Positions 1 to 8,520 of a DNA stretch of 64,000 nt are shown here, in pieces. The position numbers and the translations under genes were made by a program. This stretch comes from Nostoc sp. PCC 7107 (lineage in GTDB: Bacteria > Cyanobacteriota > Cyanobacteriia > Cyanobacteriales > Nostocaceae): positions 1,971,001 through 2,035,000 of the forward strand of contig NC_019676.1 of the NCBI RefSeq assembly GCF_000316625.1. Direction: 5' to 3'. Each line of letters begins with the position of its first letter. Position 1 is the stretch's first letter. Below the pieces are notes generated by a model. It was given only the letters and a program-made list of their open reading frames with translations. It was not told the origin of the DNA and did no database searches.

Positions 1-376
1 AAACGTGAAATTTTATTTTCAATTTCTTGCATGGCTTCTTTAGTTAAACGCACCCCAGTAGCATAAGTTTGAGTTACTAACTTAACAACTGGATGTTTGC
101 CATTCCAAGTCATAGTTTTAGCAAAGTTTAATGCGGTTTCGACTTCATCTAGGATGCTGCCATTCCAATGATTTTCTAATATAGCCCAAGTTCTTTCAAT
201 CGGGTTATATTTGCTGTGATATGGAGGATAATATGCTAAACGTATATTTAGTTGATGTTTTTGAGAGAATTCAACTATACGTTTCATAAACTGAGTACGT
301 CGAGAGTTATTCTGACCTCCATTGTCTTGATTAATAAGTAAAGTTTTAATTTCGGGAAATCGCCAACTTTGGGACT
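1..376 (-). pseudogene. ISAzo13-like transposase, C-terminal fragment
   Basis: The minus strand reads a continuous transposase C-terminus: INQDNGGQNNSRRTQF, then YYPPYHSKYNPIERTWAILE, then the segment with TMTWNGKHPVVKLVTQTY. The PPYHSKYNPIER block with a preceding DNGG and NSRRTQF is typical of the ISAzo13-like transposases common in Nostocales; a DDE-type cut-and-paste role follows from the family. The frame meets an in-frame stop at about position 375, so the N-terminal half is missing or out of frame. The other end runs off the left edge. I found no clear terminal inverted repeat. It is probably inactive, but the unseen left part could change this. Confidence 0.75.
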
Positions 377-509
377 AATGAATCTGCGTTTGGCTGCTCC
401 TTTTAATTGCTGTGCAGTTTCCTTCAGCAAGTTTTTCAATGAATCCGTTAATTCCATTGACACCTATGCACATCCAAAAATTGAATCATCATTGAATTTA
501 CTACAAAAA

Positions 510-548
510 GGGAAGGAAGAGGTTCCCAACGGCAACCTCTTCCTTCCC
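510..548. terminator. 15-bp-arm hairpin
   Basis: Positions 510-524 and 534-548 are perfect reverse complements (GGGAAGGAAGAGGTT and its complement) around a 9-nt loop. The stem is long and GC-containing but lacks an immediate T-run on the plus side. It lies just beyond the transposase remnant and could be a transcription stop or a leftover of the mobile element's end. Confidence 0.5.
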
Positions 549-572
549 CCACCGGAATGATTATCATTTTTA

Positions 573-854
573 TTGTTTGTATATTTTATTCTCTGGAAGT
601 CCCTAGATATAAAATTAATACGCCATATTCACATTGTGCCTAAAAAGGGTTTAGAAGTTCGTTTCGTTGGGAAAACTCAACAAATTAAAATTGGGCTAGA
701 TAAAAGTTTTCCGGTATCCAGCATCAAAGGTAGTTTTTTAGATGGAATTTTACCTCGTGATACAATTATTGCTGTATTTTCTTTTACAGCTGGTACAATT
801 ACCTCTTTGTTGACTTACGTAATTGAAAATGCTTCTAAACCAGGTTCAAAATAA
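573..854 (+). CDS. Hypothetical small protein
   Basis: A 93-codon frame that can only begin with TTG. It ends in a hydrophobic stretch (IIAVFSFTAGTITSLLTYVI) followed by a short polar tail, so a C-terminal membrane segment is possible. The middle part (GLEVRFVGKTQQIKIGLDKSFPVSSI with charged flanks) does not match a family I recognise. No good Shine-Dalgarno sequence precedes the TTG, so the true 5' end may have been lost when the transposase remnant arrived next door. A hairpin at 921-953 would serve as its terminator, which mildly supports expression. It could also be a non-coding frame. Confidence 0.35.
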   Translation: MFVYFILWKSLDIKLIRHIHIVPKKGLEVRFVGKTQQIKIGLDKSFPVSSIKGSFLDGILPRDTIIAVFSFTAGTITSLLTYVIENASKPGSK

Positions 855-920
855 AGTTATTATCCATCTTTGATAAAATACTTAATTTTATGAAATTCAT
901 AAATTATTCTTGAGTTAAAG

Positions 921-953
921 ATAACCCCAACTTCTTGGAAAAGTTGGGATTAT
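921..953 (+). terminator. Rho-independent-type hairpin
   Basis: ATAACCCCAACTT at 921-933 pairs with AAGTTGGGATTAT at 941-953 with one wobble pair and a 7-nt loop; the next bases are TTAAG. It lies 67 bases after the stop of the small frame at 573-854. Confidence 0.5.
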
Positions 954-978
954 TTAAGTCTTTTGGTGCAGAGATTAA

Positions 979-1227
979 TCAATAGCTAGAACATTTGGAA
1001 CAAAAATGAGGACTGAATTTACAATATTGACTGCCTGTTATTGCATAAACCGTACAATAGGGAAAACTAGTAATTTCCACTTTAGCTTTCTGCGAAGTCA
1101 GAACTTTTGTAGATGCTTGATTAGTTCTGATTTTAGCTAGAATCCCAGAGAGAAGCTTAGGAAATGCTAAACAAGCAATAGCATTAATCAGAGTGAGACA
1201 TATTGCATCTGTGAAATCTATAGGTAA
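979..1227 (-). pseudogene. Startless open frame with Cys-rich C-terminus
   Basis: The minus strand is open for about 82 codons and ends with the protein-like sequence YAITGSQYCKFSPHFCSKCS before a stop. It has a hydrophobic start (LINAIACLAFP) and four clustered Cys residues at the end. No ATG, GTG or TTG lies near the beginning of the frame, and a TGA directly precedes it at 1228-1230. Either a frameshift has cut it from its start, or the apparent coding quality is chance. Family not recognised. Confidence 0.3.
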
Positions 1228-1473
1228 TCACCCCCATTGAGAAGCTAGGTGGTCGCTGTTATTGACTGCAAACATCCAAATTAAGCAATCATTTGCGGAT
1301 ATATTGCTTAAAGTTTATATAAATTCACTTTAACATAAATTTTTATCAATACAACCGTTATTTTTGCGAAATAGCGGACACAATCGGCGATGTAAAAATT
1401 TAGGAGAGTATTGTAGTCTCAATAGCAGAATAAACTGGAACTAAAAAAATTAGTACACTTTTGGTAATGTTTT

Positions 1474-3444
1474 ATGTCAAACACCCAACCTGCGTCTTCC
1501 ATATTATTGAACATGAGCGAGCGAGAAAAGCTGGCATTTCAAGGTGCTGTAGATTACACAAAAGTAAATTTACTTTCAGAGATTTGGCCTTTAGCAGCTA
1601 AGCACTTTGGCAATATTGTGGCGTTGCGAAACCCGCACTCTAAGCCAGAAACAGCGATTACATATATCCAGTTAGCGGAACAAATTCAACAATTTGCGGC
1701 TGGGTTGCAGGGGTTAGAAGTCCAAGTAGGCGATCGCATTTCCTTAATTGCAGATAACAGTCCCCGCTGGTTCATCGCCGATCAAGGTATCATCACAGCT
1801 GGCGGTGTGGATGCAGTACGTAGTTCGCAAGCCGAAAAAGAAGAACTGCTGTTTATTATTGCCAACAGTGGCAGTACAGTTTTGGTAGTTGAAGATTTAA
1901 AAACCTTGAATAGACTGCGCGACAGGCTATGTGACTTACCAATTCGCGTAGTTATCTTACTCTCTGATGAAACACCACCAACGGATGATCATCTGAAAAT
2001 ACTCAACTTTTCCCAGTTACAAGAATTTGGTGCAAAGCATACTCTAGTGCGGGTTCAGCAAAATCCCGATTCTTTAGCAACTTTAATTTATACATCTGGG
2101 ACAACAGGTAAACCCAAAGGTGTAATGTTGTCTCACAGCAATTTAATGCACCAAGTAAGAAGTCTCAGAGCAATAGTCCAACCCGAACCAGGTGATATTG
2201 TTTTAAGTATTCTTCCTAGTTGGCACAGCTATGAACGTAGTGGGGAATACTTTTTGTTATCTCAAGGATGCAGCCAAATTTACACAAACTTGCGTTCTGT
2301 GAAACGCGATTTAAAAGAATTTAAACCCAATTTCATGATTGCTGTTCCCCGTTTATGGGAGTCGATTTATGAAGGAGTACAAAAACAGTTTCGGGAACAA
2401 CCAGCCAGCAAGCAACGCCTGATTAACTTTTTAGTAGGCATGAGCGAAAAGTATATCAAAGCGCAACGCATCGCCCAAGGGTTGTGTTTAGAGCATGTCA
2501 ATGCTTCAGCCATTGAACGTATTGGGGCTAAAATTCAAGCCTTGGCCTTGTTACCGCTGCATATTTTGGGAGAAAAGATAGTTTATGCCAAAGTTAGAGA
2601 AGCCACGGGCGGACGCATCAAACATGTTATTAGTGGTGGCGGGGCGTTACCAAGGCACATTGATAACTTTTTTGAAATTATCGGTGTAGACATTTTACAA
2701 GGTTACGGTTTAACCGAAACTTCGCCAGTAACTAATGCGCGTCGTCCTTGGCGGAATTTCCGTGGTTCATCCGGTCAACCAATTCCCGGTACAGAAGTAA
2801 AAATTGTAGATCCTGAAAATCGCCAGCCTTTAGCCAAAGGACAAAGAGGTTTGGTGTTATTGAAGGGGCCGCAAATCATGCAGGGGTATTACCAAAACCC
2901 CGAAGCAACAGCCAAAGCCATTGATGCTGAAGGTTGGTTTGATAGCGGTGATTTGGGTTGGGTTACGCCAGAAAATGACTTGGTGCTGACTGGTAGAGCA
3001 AAAGATACAATTGTCTTGACTAACGGGGAAAACATCGAACCACAGCCAATTGAAGATGCGTGTTTGCGATCGCCTTATATTGACCAAATCATGCTCGTAG
3101 GGCAAGATCAGCGCAGTATTGGTGCTTTAATTGTCCCCAACCTCGAAGCCTTAGAAAAATGGGCTGACAGTCAGAACGTGCAATTACGTCTACCAGAACA
3201 AAACTCTGAACTCAGCACATCTGTTGACCTAGAGAGTAAAATAATCCAGGATTTGTTTCGCCAAGAATTGAATCGGGAAGTACAGAATCGTCCAGGTTAT
3301 CGTTTAGACGATCGCATTGGGCCATTCAGGCTGATTCTCGAACCGTTTTCTATTGAAAATGGCTTGATGACCCAAACACTAAAAATCCGGCGACACGTTG
3401 TTGCAGAACGCTACGGCGACCTGATTAACAAAATGTTTGTCTGA
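1474..3444 (+). CDS. aas: Acyl-ACP synthetase / long-chain acyl-CoA ligase
   Basis: A 656-residue AMP-forming ligase of the cyanobacterial acyl-ACP synthetase type (Slr1609 family), which activates free fatty acids with ATP and loads them onto acyl carrier protein, recycling fatty acids released from membrane lipids. The adenylate-forming core is complete: the P-loop-like motif YTSGTTGKPKG near residue 208, GYGLTETSP in the middle, and the GWFDSGDLGWV and TGRAKD hinge motifs towards the C-terminus. Length fits the family. The ATG start follows a plausible AT-rich leader, and a second Met at residue 14 is an alternative. It lies alone, 71 bases before ylqD. ACP rather than CoA as acceptor is inferred from the cyanobacterial family. 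Confidence 0.9.
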   Translation: MSNTQPASSILLNMSEREKLAFQGAVDYTKVNLLSEIWPLAAKHFGNIVALRNPHSKPETAITYIQLAEQIQQFAAGLQGLEVQVGDRISLIADNSPRWFIADQGIITAGGVDAVRSSQAEKEELLFIIANSGSTVLVVEDLKTLNRLRDRLCDLPIRVVILLSDETPPTDDHLKILNFSQLQEFGAKHTLVRVQQNPDSLATLIYTSGTTGKPKGVMLSHSNLMHQVRSLRAIVQPEPGDIVLSILPSWHSYERSGEYFLLSQGCSQIYTNLRSVKRDLKEFKPNFMIAVPRLWESIYEGVQKQFREQPASKQRLINFLVGMSEKYIKAQRIAQGLCLEHVNASAIERIGAKIQALALLPLHILGEKIVYAKVREATGGRIKHVISGGGALPRHIDNFFEIIGVDILQGYGLTETSPVTNARRPWRNFRGSSGQPIPGTEVKIVDPENRQPLAKGQRGLVLLKGPQIMQGYYQNPEATAKAIDAEGWFDSGDLGWVTPENDLVLTGRAKDTIVLTNGENIEPQPIEDACLRSPYIDQIMLVGQDQRSIGALIVPNLEALEKWADSQNVQLRLPEQNSELSTSVDLESKIIQDLFRQELNREVQNRPGYRLDDRIGPFRLILEPFSIENGLMTQTLKIRRHVVAERYGDLINKMFV

Positions 3445-3515
3445 TCAAAGTACTGAGTGCTGAGTATCAAACCTTGATAATTTCCACTGCAAATTTTATA
3501 GAGTGAACGTGAAAT

Positions 3516-3965
3516 ATGGATGTCTCCAACCCCCAACTACTTTTGAAGCGCATCGTCAACGTCAAAGTTATTGTTACTCCCCTCTGGAGAGAGGAAGTAC
3601 AACAGCAATTGCAAGCCCAGATCAATCAACTTGATCAGCAATTGCAACAACTTGACCTAGAAGGACAAAGAGCGATCGCCGCCATTCAAAAGCAGAGTAT
3701 TCAGCCACCTAGCCCCCAAACTCTGCAACAAATCGACAATATCCAATTGCAAGTTAATCAGAAGAAAAGCGAATTCCTAGAGCAAAAAAATCAAATGCTG
3801 CAAAACCTTCAGCAAGTACAAATGCTGGAGTTAGATCAAGAAGTCAACCAATTTCAAATGGAAGGATTTTTCCGTGTGGAAAAAGGTGATAACTTAATTA
3901 GCAAAATGCAGGTGGAAATCGTGATGCGCGATGGCATTATCGAAGATATTCGCGGCGATATCTAA
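3516..3965 (+). CDS. YlqD family protein
   Basis: A 149-residue protein of the YlqD family (PF11068), function unknown. It has a short N-terminal strand-like segment (LLKRIVNVKVIVTPLW), a Gln-rich predicted coiled coil over about residues 25-105 (EEVQQQLQAQINQLDQQLQQ and following), and a conserved-looking C-terminal beta module ending MRDGIIEDIRGDI. The length fits family members found in cyanobacteria and Bacillus. It follows aas by 71 bases on the same strand but no functional link is known to me. A perfect 12-bp-arm hairpin directly after the stop is a likely terminator. Confidence 0.8.
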   Translation: MDVSNPQLLLKRIVNVKVIVTPLWREEVQQQLQAQINQLDQQLQQLDLEGQRAIAAIQKQSIQPPSPQTLQQIDNIQLQVNQKKSEFLEQKNQMLQNLQQVQMLELDQEVNQFQMEGFFRVEKGDNLISKMQVEIVMRDGIIEDIRGDI

Positions 3966-3973
3966 ATAAAGTA

Positions 3974-4019
3974 TGAAGTGTGAAGGATGAAGTAGGAAAA
4001 TTTTATACTTCACACTTCA
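3974..4019 (+). terminator. Hairpin made of heptamer-type repeats
   Basis: TGAAGTGTGAAG at 3974-3985 is the exact reverse complement of 4008-4019, with a 22-nt spacer. It starts 8 bases after the ylqD stop. The words GAAGTGT and CTTCACA belong to the same heptamer repeat type seen at 54440-54470 and 55444-55478. Confidence 0.5.
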
Positions 4020-4326
4020 GATTTTTATTCTGATTTAATTGTTTGCTGTGGCGACTTCCAGTTTTACATTGTATCTGGGAACCAGCCCAGATAATTTCCC
4101 ACACAGGCGGCGAACTCACTAAAAGCGATCGCTCAAAGGTGAATTTTAAATTAAAGTTAAATCTTTAATCTTTTACACCTCGTTAAGAACAAAATCCTGA
4201 TACAAGTGTAGAGTATTCTCAACATTCCCAAGATCACAATCTTTCTGAACAATGGATATCACCCCAATCAACCAAAAGCAAAATTGCAGAAAATTTCTCC
4301 ATTGTGTAGTTAGTGACAGCAAAATT
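4020..4326. other. Intergenic, one small hairpin
   Basis: About 300 bases between the convergent ylqD and VOC genes. TATCTGGG at 4072-4079 pairs exactly with CCCAGATA at 4086-4093 around a 6-nt loop and could end either transcript. A HIP1 site lies near 4125. I see no gene. Confidence 0.5.
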
Positions 4327-4731
4327 CTAATTTACTGACCCCAGATTACTAAAGATTTCAATCAAATTACCGTCAGGATCACGAAAATGTGCAGTGCGGA
4401 GTCCCCAAGCTGGACGATCTAAGGGTTGGGTGACAACTATGACGTTGCGTTCTTTGAGTTTTTCGTAGACTTCATCCACGTTATCAACGGCGAAAACTAA
4501 AGCCATTTTGTTTTGACAATCAAAAGCTGAGGGTAGATAAGCACTGGGAATTGCTTCAGCCATGAAATCTTTTCTAAATAATGCCAGTTTAAGGTGAGAT
4601 CCAGTGTGCAACTCAGCATAGCCACTATTTTCATCACCCCAATCAATCCAAAAGCCGAGTATGTCACGGTAGAAGAGAAAACAATCTGTGTAGTTGGTTA
4701 CTAGCAGCCTGATATGTGTTAACTGAAGCAT
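4327..4731 (-). CDS. VOC (glyoxalase/bleomycin-resistance fold) protein
   Basis: A 134-residue single-module pair belonging to the vicinal-oxygen-chelate superfamily. It opens with LTHIRLLVTNYTDCFLFYRD and closes with HFRDPDGNLIEIFS, the usual metal-ligand glutamate environment in this fold (HIRL His and LIEI Glu). The substrate cannot be told from sequence; the superfamily includes glyoxalases, dioxygenases and resistance proteins. The start is the ATG at 4731. It follows miaE by 29 bases on the same strand and probably shares its transcript. It is distinct from the true GloA-like protein at 61436-61870. Confidence 0.8.
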   Translation of the reverse strand: MLQLTHIRLLVTNYTDCFLFYRDILGFWIDWGDENSGYAELHTGSHLKLALFRKDFMAEAIPSAYLPSAFDCQNKMALVFAVDNVDEVYEKLKERNVIVVTQPLDRPAWGLRTAHFRDPDGNLIEIFSNLGSVN

Positions 4732-4760
4732 GATAACTATAATGTCTATTAGTGAATATA

Positions 4761-5360
4761 CTAACTATGAATTCTCGGCTCTGGATGCAGGTTTATCAGC
4801 AAATCGCTTTCCACAATTGCTAACTCATCCAGCCGTTGCTGGACGATTTCCCGTGCAAAATAAGTATCTGCTAAAACCCAGTATGTACCAAAGTGTCTTG
4901 CTTCCGATGCCATTAAACCTTGATAAAATTTAGCTAATTCTGGTTCAGGACAGTGTGTAGCTAAAAGTCCTAGTCTTTCGTGACTGCGGGCTTCTATTAA
5001 GCCAGTGACGAGTAAGGAATCTAAAAAACGGTCTGGTTCGTTGGGACGGACAGCGGCTTTCAAACCAGCACCATAGGGAGGTGGTGATAAAGGTGCTAAG
5101 GGTATGTTGCGGCGTTCTAGCCACTGGTTGACAAGTTCAAAGTGTTCTAATTCTTCACGGGCGATCGCAGTTAATTCCCTTACCATTTTGGTATTGGAAG
5201 GATAGCGAAACATAAAATTTAACGCCACCCCCGCTGCTTTGCGTTCGCAGTGGGAATGGTCAAGCAAAATAATATCTAAATTTGCGATCGCTTGTTCTAC
5301 CCAAGCATCAGATGTCGGCTGCTTGAGGGCGTTGATAGTCGGTAATGCAGAAGTAAGCAC
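4761..5360 (-). CDS. miaE: tRNA-(ms2io6A)-hydroxylase
   Basis: A 199-residue ferritin-like di-iron protein matching MiaE, which hydroxylates the isopentenyl group of ms2i6A at tRNA position 37. The iron-ligand helices are visible: HCERKAAG, AREELEHFELV and later EARSHERLG and SEARHFGTYW, supplying the paired E..EXXH ligands. Length fits cyanobacterial MiaE. Translation could start at the ATG at 5360 (MLTSALPTINAL). The VOC gene follows 29 bases downstream. The reading frame upstream that overlaps this start shows no coding character. Confidence 0.88.
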   Translation of the reverse strand: MLTSALPTINALKQPTSDAWVEQAIANLDIILLDHSHCERKAAGVALNFMFRYPSNTKMVRELTAIAREELEHFELVNQWLERRNIPLAPLSPPPYGAGLKAAVRPNEPDRFLDSLLVTGLIEARSHERLGLLATHCPEPELAKFYQGLMASEARHFGTYWVLADTYFAREIVQQRLDELAIVESDLLINLHPEPRIHS

Positions 5361-5844
5361 AGGCTGAAATTAAAGAAATTGCCATCCTGCTGAGTATCCC
5401 AGCAAATCGATTGTAATAGCGAATGGGGTGAATTAGTGTAGGCGATCGCTGAAGAGGCTGAATATTTGGGTTTAGGGGTGTAAGAGTGACTTCAATATAA
5501 TTCTGTATAACCAAAATTAAGTAAATCACCAAAGCATAGTAATTTTCCTATTTTATTACATAAGTGTTGTGGTTGAAGTTAATCAACCCTACTTTTTTAG
5601 GAGTAATTATCTATTGCTTTGGTGCTTTTTTAGCGGATATTTCCGCCATAAGGGTAAAAGTAAAGGGCATATAAAGCCTATACTAGCTCTCTAGTAATTA
5701 CTGTATCAGCCCACACTATTTTCCCAAATTATCAGATTATTTTTGTTCAACAATCTTATGTCAAGAAAATCGTATACTTAACCAAACTTTGTACTGTTAA
5801 TTATCATGAATACTTTGTATTGATAATTAACTAAATATAAAATT
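5361..5844. other. Intergenic region upstream of miaE
   Basis: About 480 bases. It contains the miaE promoter region, a short inverted repeat GGTTGA/TCAACC at 5571-5588 followed on the plus side by a T-run, and an AGCGGATATTTCCGC-like palindrome near 5630. No gene is convincing. Confidence 0.45.
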
Positions 5845-6561
5845 TTACCAAGCAATTGATTGGCGATCGCGGAAAAATCCCCCAGTCACACCATCATTTT
5901 CAAGGGTAGCCAGCCAGACAATTGTATCAACTCCTTGTTCTGGGGTACGTGGTGCATTAGCGCCACCCATATCAGTTTTTACCCAACCGGGACATACAGA
6001 ATTAACTAATATATTTGTGCCAGTTAATTCACTAGCAAAAATTCGGGTTACAGCATTTAAAGCTGTTTTAGAAATGCGGTATCCAGGAGAACCACCCTCC
6101 ATATCTGTTAACTGTCCCATTCCCGAAGAAACATTAACTATTCGTCCGTAATTTTGCTTCTTCATTAAGGGAATTAACGCTTGAGTAACTCGCACAACAC
6201 CATAAACATTTGTTTCAATTGTTGTCTGTAGAGGATCAATTTTGGTATCAATAATGCTGTTACTTCCTGATTGAGCATCAATATAAATACCTGCATTATT
6301 TACCAGTGCATCAAGTTTGCCAAACTGCTGATCAATAAACTCAGCTAAATTTTGACTACTTTCATCACTGCTAACATCTAAAGTATAAGCAATTACATCT
6401 AAACCCTCAGCCTGTAACTTTTGCGCGGCTACCTTACCTTTATCTTCATCTCTGCTGGTGAGAATTACCTTATATCCTTGTTTCGCCAGTTGACGAGAAG
6501 CTTCAAATCCCAATCCACGATTTCCACCAGTAACGACAGCAACTTTTTGGTTTGTACTCAC
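5845..6561 (-). CDS. Short-chain dehydrogenase/reductase (SDR)
   Basis: A classical SDR of about 238 residues acting on an unidentified alcohol or carbonyl with NAD(P)H. Visible motifs are VTGGNRGLGFEAS (cofactor-binding TGxxxGxG), NNAG after the central strand, the catalytic Ser in NVSSGMGQ and YRISK (YxxxK). I chose the GTG at 6561 as start because GGAG stands 9-10 bases before it; an in-frame ATG 12 codons upstream would add a Lys/Tyr-rich stretch outside the fold. The C-terminus (GVTGGFFRDRQSIAW) resembles plant and cyanobacterial carbonyl-reductase-like SDRs. It appears monocistronic. Confidence 0.85.
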   Translation of the reverse strand: MSTNQKVAVVTGGNRGLGFEASRQLAKQGYKVILTSRDEDKGKVAAQKLQAEGLDVIAYTLDVSSDESSQNLAEFIDQQFGKLDALVNNAGIYIDAQSGSNSIIDTKIDPLQTTIETNVYGVVRVTQALIPLMKKQNYGRIVNVSSGMGQLTDMEGGSPGYRISKTALNAVTRIFASELTGTNILVNSVCPGWVKTDMGGANAPRTPEQGVDTIVWLATLENDGVTGGFFRDRQSIAW

Positions 6562-6660
6562 GCTGATTTTCTCCCCATAATATTTTTTTCGTGGCAACTT
6601 TTAAAATACAAGGGTGAATTTGAGATTACACCCATCGTTTGACAGAAACCAGATGATAAC

Positions 6661-7368
6661 TTAAATCTGCATCAATCCCCAAATCACACCTGCTGTAACT
6701 AGTGGGACACCAAGGTTATCTGTCCCGTGGGGTGATATGGCTTCAACTAAAGTTGCAAAACCAGCACTCACTAATGCTATTAATAAAGCCTTTCCCGCGC
6801 CAACAGAAACAGCTAAAGGACTAATCAAAGAACCAGGTAAAAACATTAGTACCAAAAATATTGCTGTTGTACTGGCTAAAAACATCGCCAGCGATCCTTC
6901 CCAAGAACGCACAGATGAACCTATTTGATATTGATGTTTTCCGAAACGTTTACCAATTAATGCAGCTAAAGCATCTCCCCAAGTCATAGCCATGATTCCC
7001 GCTACAGCAATGGGGACATGATCAACTGAGTCATCTGGTCGCCAAAATAACCCAAAAAGTAGTGTGACTGAAATTGCAAAATAAACAGTACCTGGGGAAC
7101 TATCTTCAGTATCCATTGCACCGATGATTCGATAACGATAAAGCAGATAATTGATGAAAATAAAGGTGGCGAAAGGGATAATACCGATTTGCCAATGTTT
7201 AAACAGCAACAGCACACCAAAAACCCACATCCCCGCGCCAACATGGATAACCTTGCGAGTTAAATCTGGCTTGACACCAAAAAATCTTCGCAGTCCTTCA
7301 CCAAGGGCTAATAAACTGACGGCATAGGTGTAAGAGGCTGCTAGTCCGATAAAATCAGCGTTAGTCAT
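6661..7368 (-). CDS. Phytol kinase-like membrane protein (VTE5 family)
   Basis: A 235-residue polytopic membrane protein of the phosphatidate cytidylyltransferase-like/phytol kinase family (VTE5, Slr1652). Such enzymes phosphorylate phytol from chlorophyll breakdown with CTP, feeding tocopherol and phylloquinone synthesis. About six hydrophobic segments are visible, with the family's loop motifs RKVIHVGAGMW, WGDALAALIGKRFGKH and SWEGSLAM in order and the C-terminal VEAISPHGTDNLGVPL. Related dolichol kinases share these motifs, so the substrate is inferred. The tocopherol cyclase gene at 58641-59726 in the same window is consistent with the pathway. Confidence 0.82.
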   Translation of the reverse strand: MTNADFIGLAASYTYAVSLLALGEGLRRFFGVKPDLTRKVIHVGAGMWVFGVLLLFKHWQIGIIPFATFIFINYLLYRYRIIGAMDTEDSSPGTVYFAISVTLLFGLFWRPDDSVDHVPIAVAGIMAMTWGDALAALIGKRFGKHQYQIGSSVRSWEGSLAMFLASTTAIFLVLMFLPGSLISPLAVSVGAGKALLIALVSAGFATLVEAISPHGTDNLGVPLVTAGVIWGLMQI

Positions 7369-7489
7369 TTTTCACCGGTCTAGGGTCAATGATTAATAGT
7401 TATTTTCGCTTTTATTGCCTGTTTCTCGATGACCTTTTTTCAGAGGAGTGTGTATCTAAAACTTTACACTCCAAGAACCTTACATACTT

Positions 7490-7522
7490 TGTTGGGTTTC
7501 GCTATCTCTCCACCCAACCTAC
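7490..7522. repeat. Dispersed small inverted repeat, copy 1
   Basis: GTTGGGTTTCG then CCACCCAACCTAC, with the stem GTTGGGT/ACCCAAC. A close copy lies at 42191-42220. It sits between the epimerase and the phytol kinase gene and may end the upstream transcript. Confidence 0.6.
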
Positions 7523-7551
7523 TTTTCTGCTTAACTGAACCGTATTGAGTT

Positions 7552-8520
7552 TTAAACGACAATCTTGGTGCGTAAGTCCTGCATTTGTGGTTGATGAGTA
7601 GGAGTAAATAGTAAGCGAGTCAAGCCTTGATGAATATCTACTTGGGGAGACCATTTTAAATATCGCATAGCTTTATTATCGGCGCAGCTGTGGTGAATAT
7701 CTCCCGGAAGACCTGGGCGAAAGATAGGACGCAGATTTTGTTTAGTAATTTGATTTAATAGCGCGATTAACTCTAATAAGCTGGTAGCTTGGCCGCATCC
7801 AATATTGAAGATTTTACCTGCGGCTTGGGGATGTTTCATGGCAATTAAGTTGGCTTGGACTACATCAGAAACGTGAATAAAATCACGACTTTGCAATCCA
7901 TTACCATAAATGATTGGCGGTACGCTTTGACGGATGCGATCGCAAAACTGAGAAATCACCCCTGTATAATCACTATTCTGACGCAGACCAAACACATTAA
8001 AATAGCGCAACGAAACAAACTCCACCAAGCCTTGTTGATGATAAATTTGTCCCAACTGCTCAGACGCGAGTTTATCAGCACCATAAGGACTAATGGGATG
8101 AGTCGGCATTGATTCTCGTTTTGGCAATGTAGGATCATTCCCATAAACAGCCGCACTACTAGCAAATATGACTCGTTTGACTCGACAGTGATGGGCTGCT
8201 TTTAAAACATTGGCTGTCCCACCATAATTAACTTGATGTGTCCCGACAGTATCTTGGAAGGATGCGGCGATATTTGCGATCGCGGCTTGATGAAAAACAT
8301 AATCGCACCCTTGCGTCGCTTTTTTGACATGATTGTAATTGGTCACATCACCTTTAATCCATTCCCACCTGTCTGGAGGTACAGCCAGTAAATTTTCTAA
8401 CTTGCCTGTGTAAAGGTTATCCAGCACTCGCACATAATAACCTCTATTCACTAATTCTTCGACTAGATGGGAACCGATAAAACCACATCCGCCTGTAACT
8501 AATACTACTTGGCGATTCAT
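7552..8520 (-). CDS. UDP-sugar 4-epimerase-like NAD-dependent epimerase/dehydratase
   Basis: A 322-residue extended SDR. It has TGGCGFIGSHL at residues 8-18, the catalytic Ser/Thr region FASSAAVYG and SPYGADK (YxxxK), and the C-terminal substrate domain including SLRYFNVFG and YGNGLQSRDFIHVSDV, which are typical of GalE/WbpP-type UDP-hexose and UDP-HexNAc epimerases. The start is the ATG at 8520, which overlaps the stop of the glycosyltransferase gene (ATGA), so translation is probably coupled. The longer frame upstream lies inside that gene and is discarded. The coupling suggests it supplies the nucleotide sugar used by the GlcNAc-transferase; the exact sugar is inferred. Last gene of the PqqD cluster. 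Confidence 0.85.
   Translation of the reverse strand: MNRQVVLVTGGCGFIGSHLVEELVNRGYYVRVLDNLYTGKLENLLAVPPDRWEWIKGDVTNYNHVKKATQGCDYVFHQAAIANIAASFQDTVGTHQVNYGGTANVLKAAHHCRVKRVIFASSAAVYGNDPTLPKRESMPTHPISPYGADKLASEQLGQIYHQQGLVEFVSLRYFNVFGLRQNSDYTGVISQFCDRIRQSVPPIIYGNGLQSRDFIHVSDVVQANLIAMKHPQAAGKIFNIGCGQATSLLELIALLNQITKQNLRPIFRPGLPGDIHHSCADNKAMRYLKWSPQVDIHQGLTRLLFTPTHQPQMQDLRTKIVV

Larger units (their letters stand above)
855..1473. other. Gene-poor stretch before aas
   Basis: About 620 bases without a convincing gene. It holds a hairpin (921-953), a minus-strand open frame without a start codon (979-1227), and an AT-rich part from 1260 on that presumably carries the aas promoter; I cannot place -10/-35 boxes with confidence. 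Confidence 0.5.

Noticed and set aside
369-560. Plus-strand 63-codon frame
   Set aside because: TTG start, overlaps the transposase remnant and the hairpin at 510-548; no protein-like pattern.
5308-5532. Frame overlapping the miaE start
   Set aside because: Shadow of miaE upstream DNA without a ribosome-binding site or family likeness.
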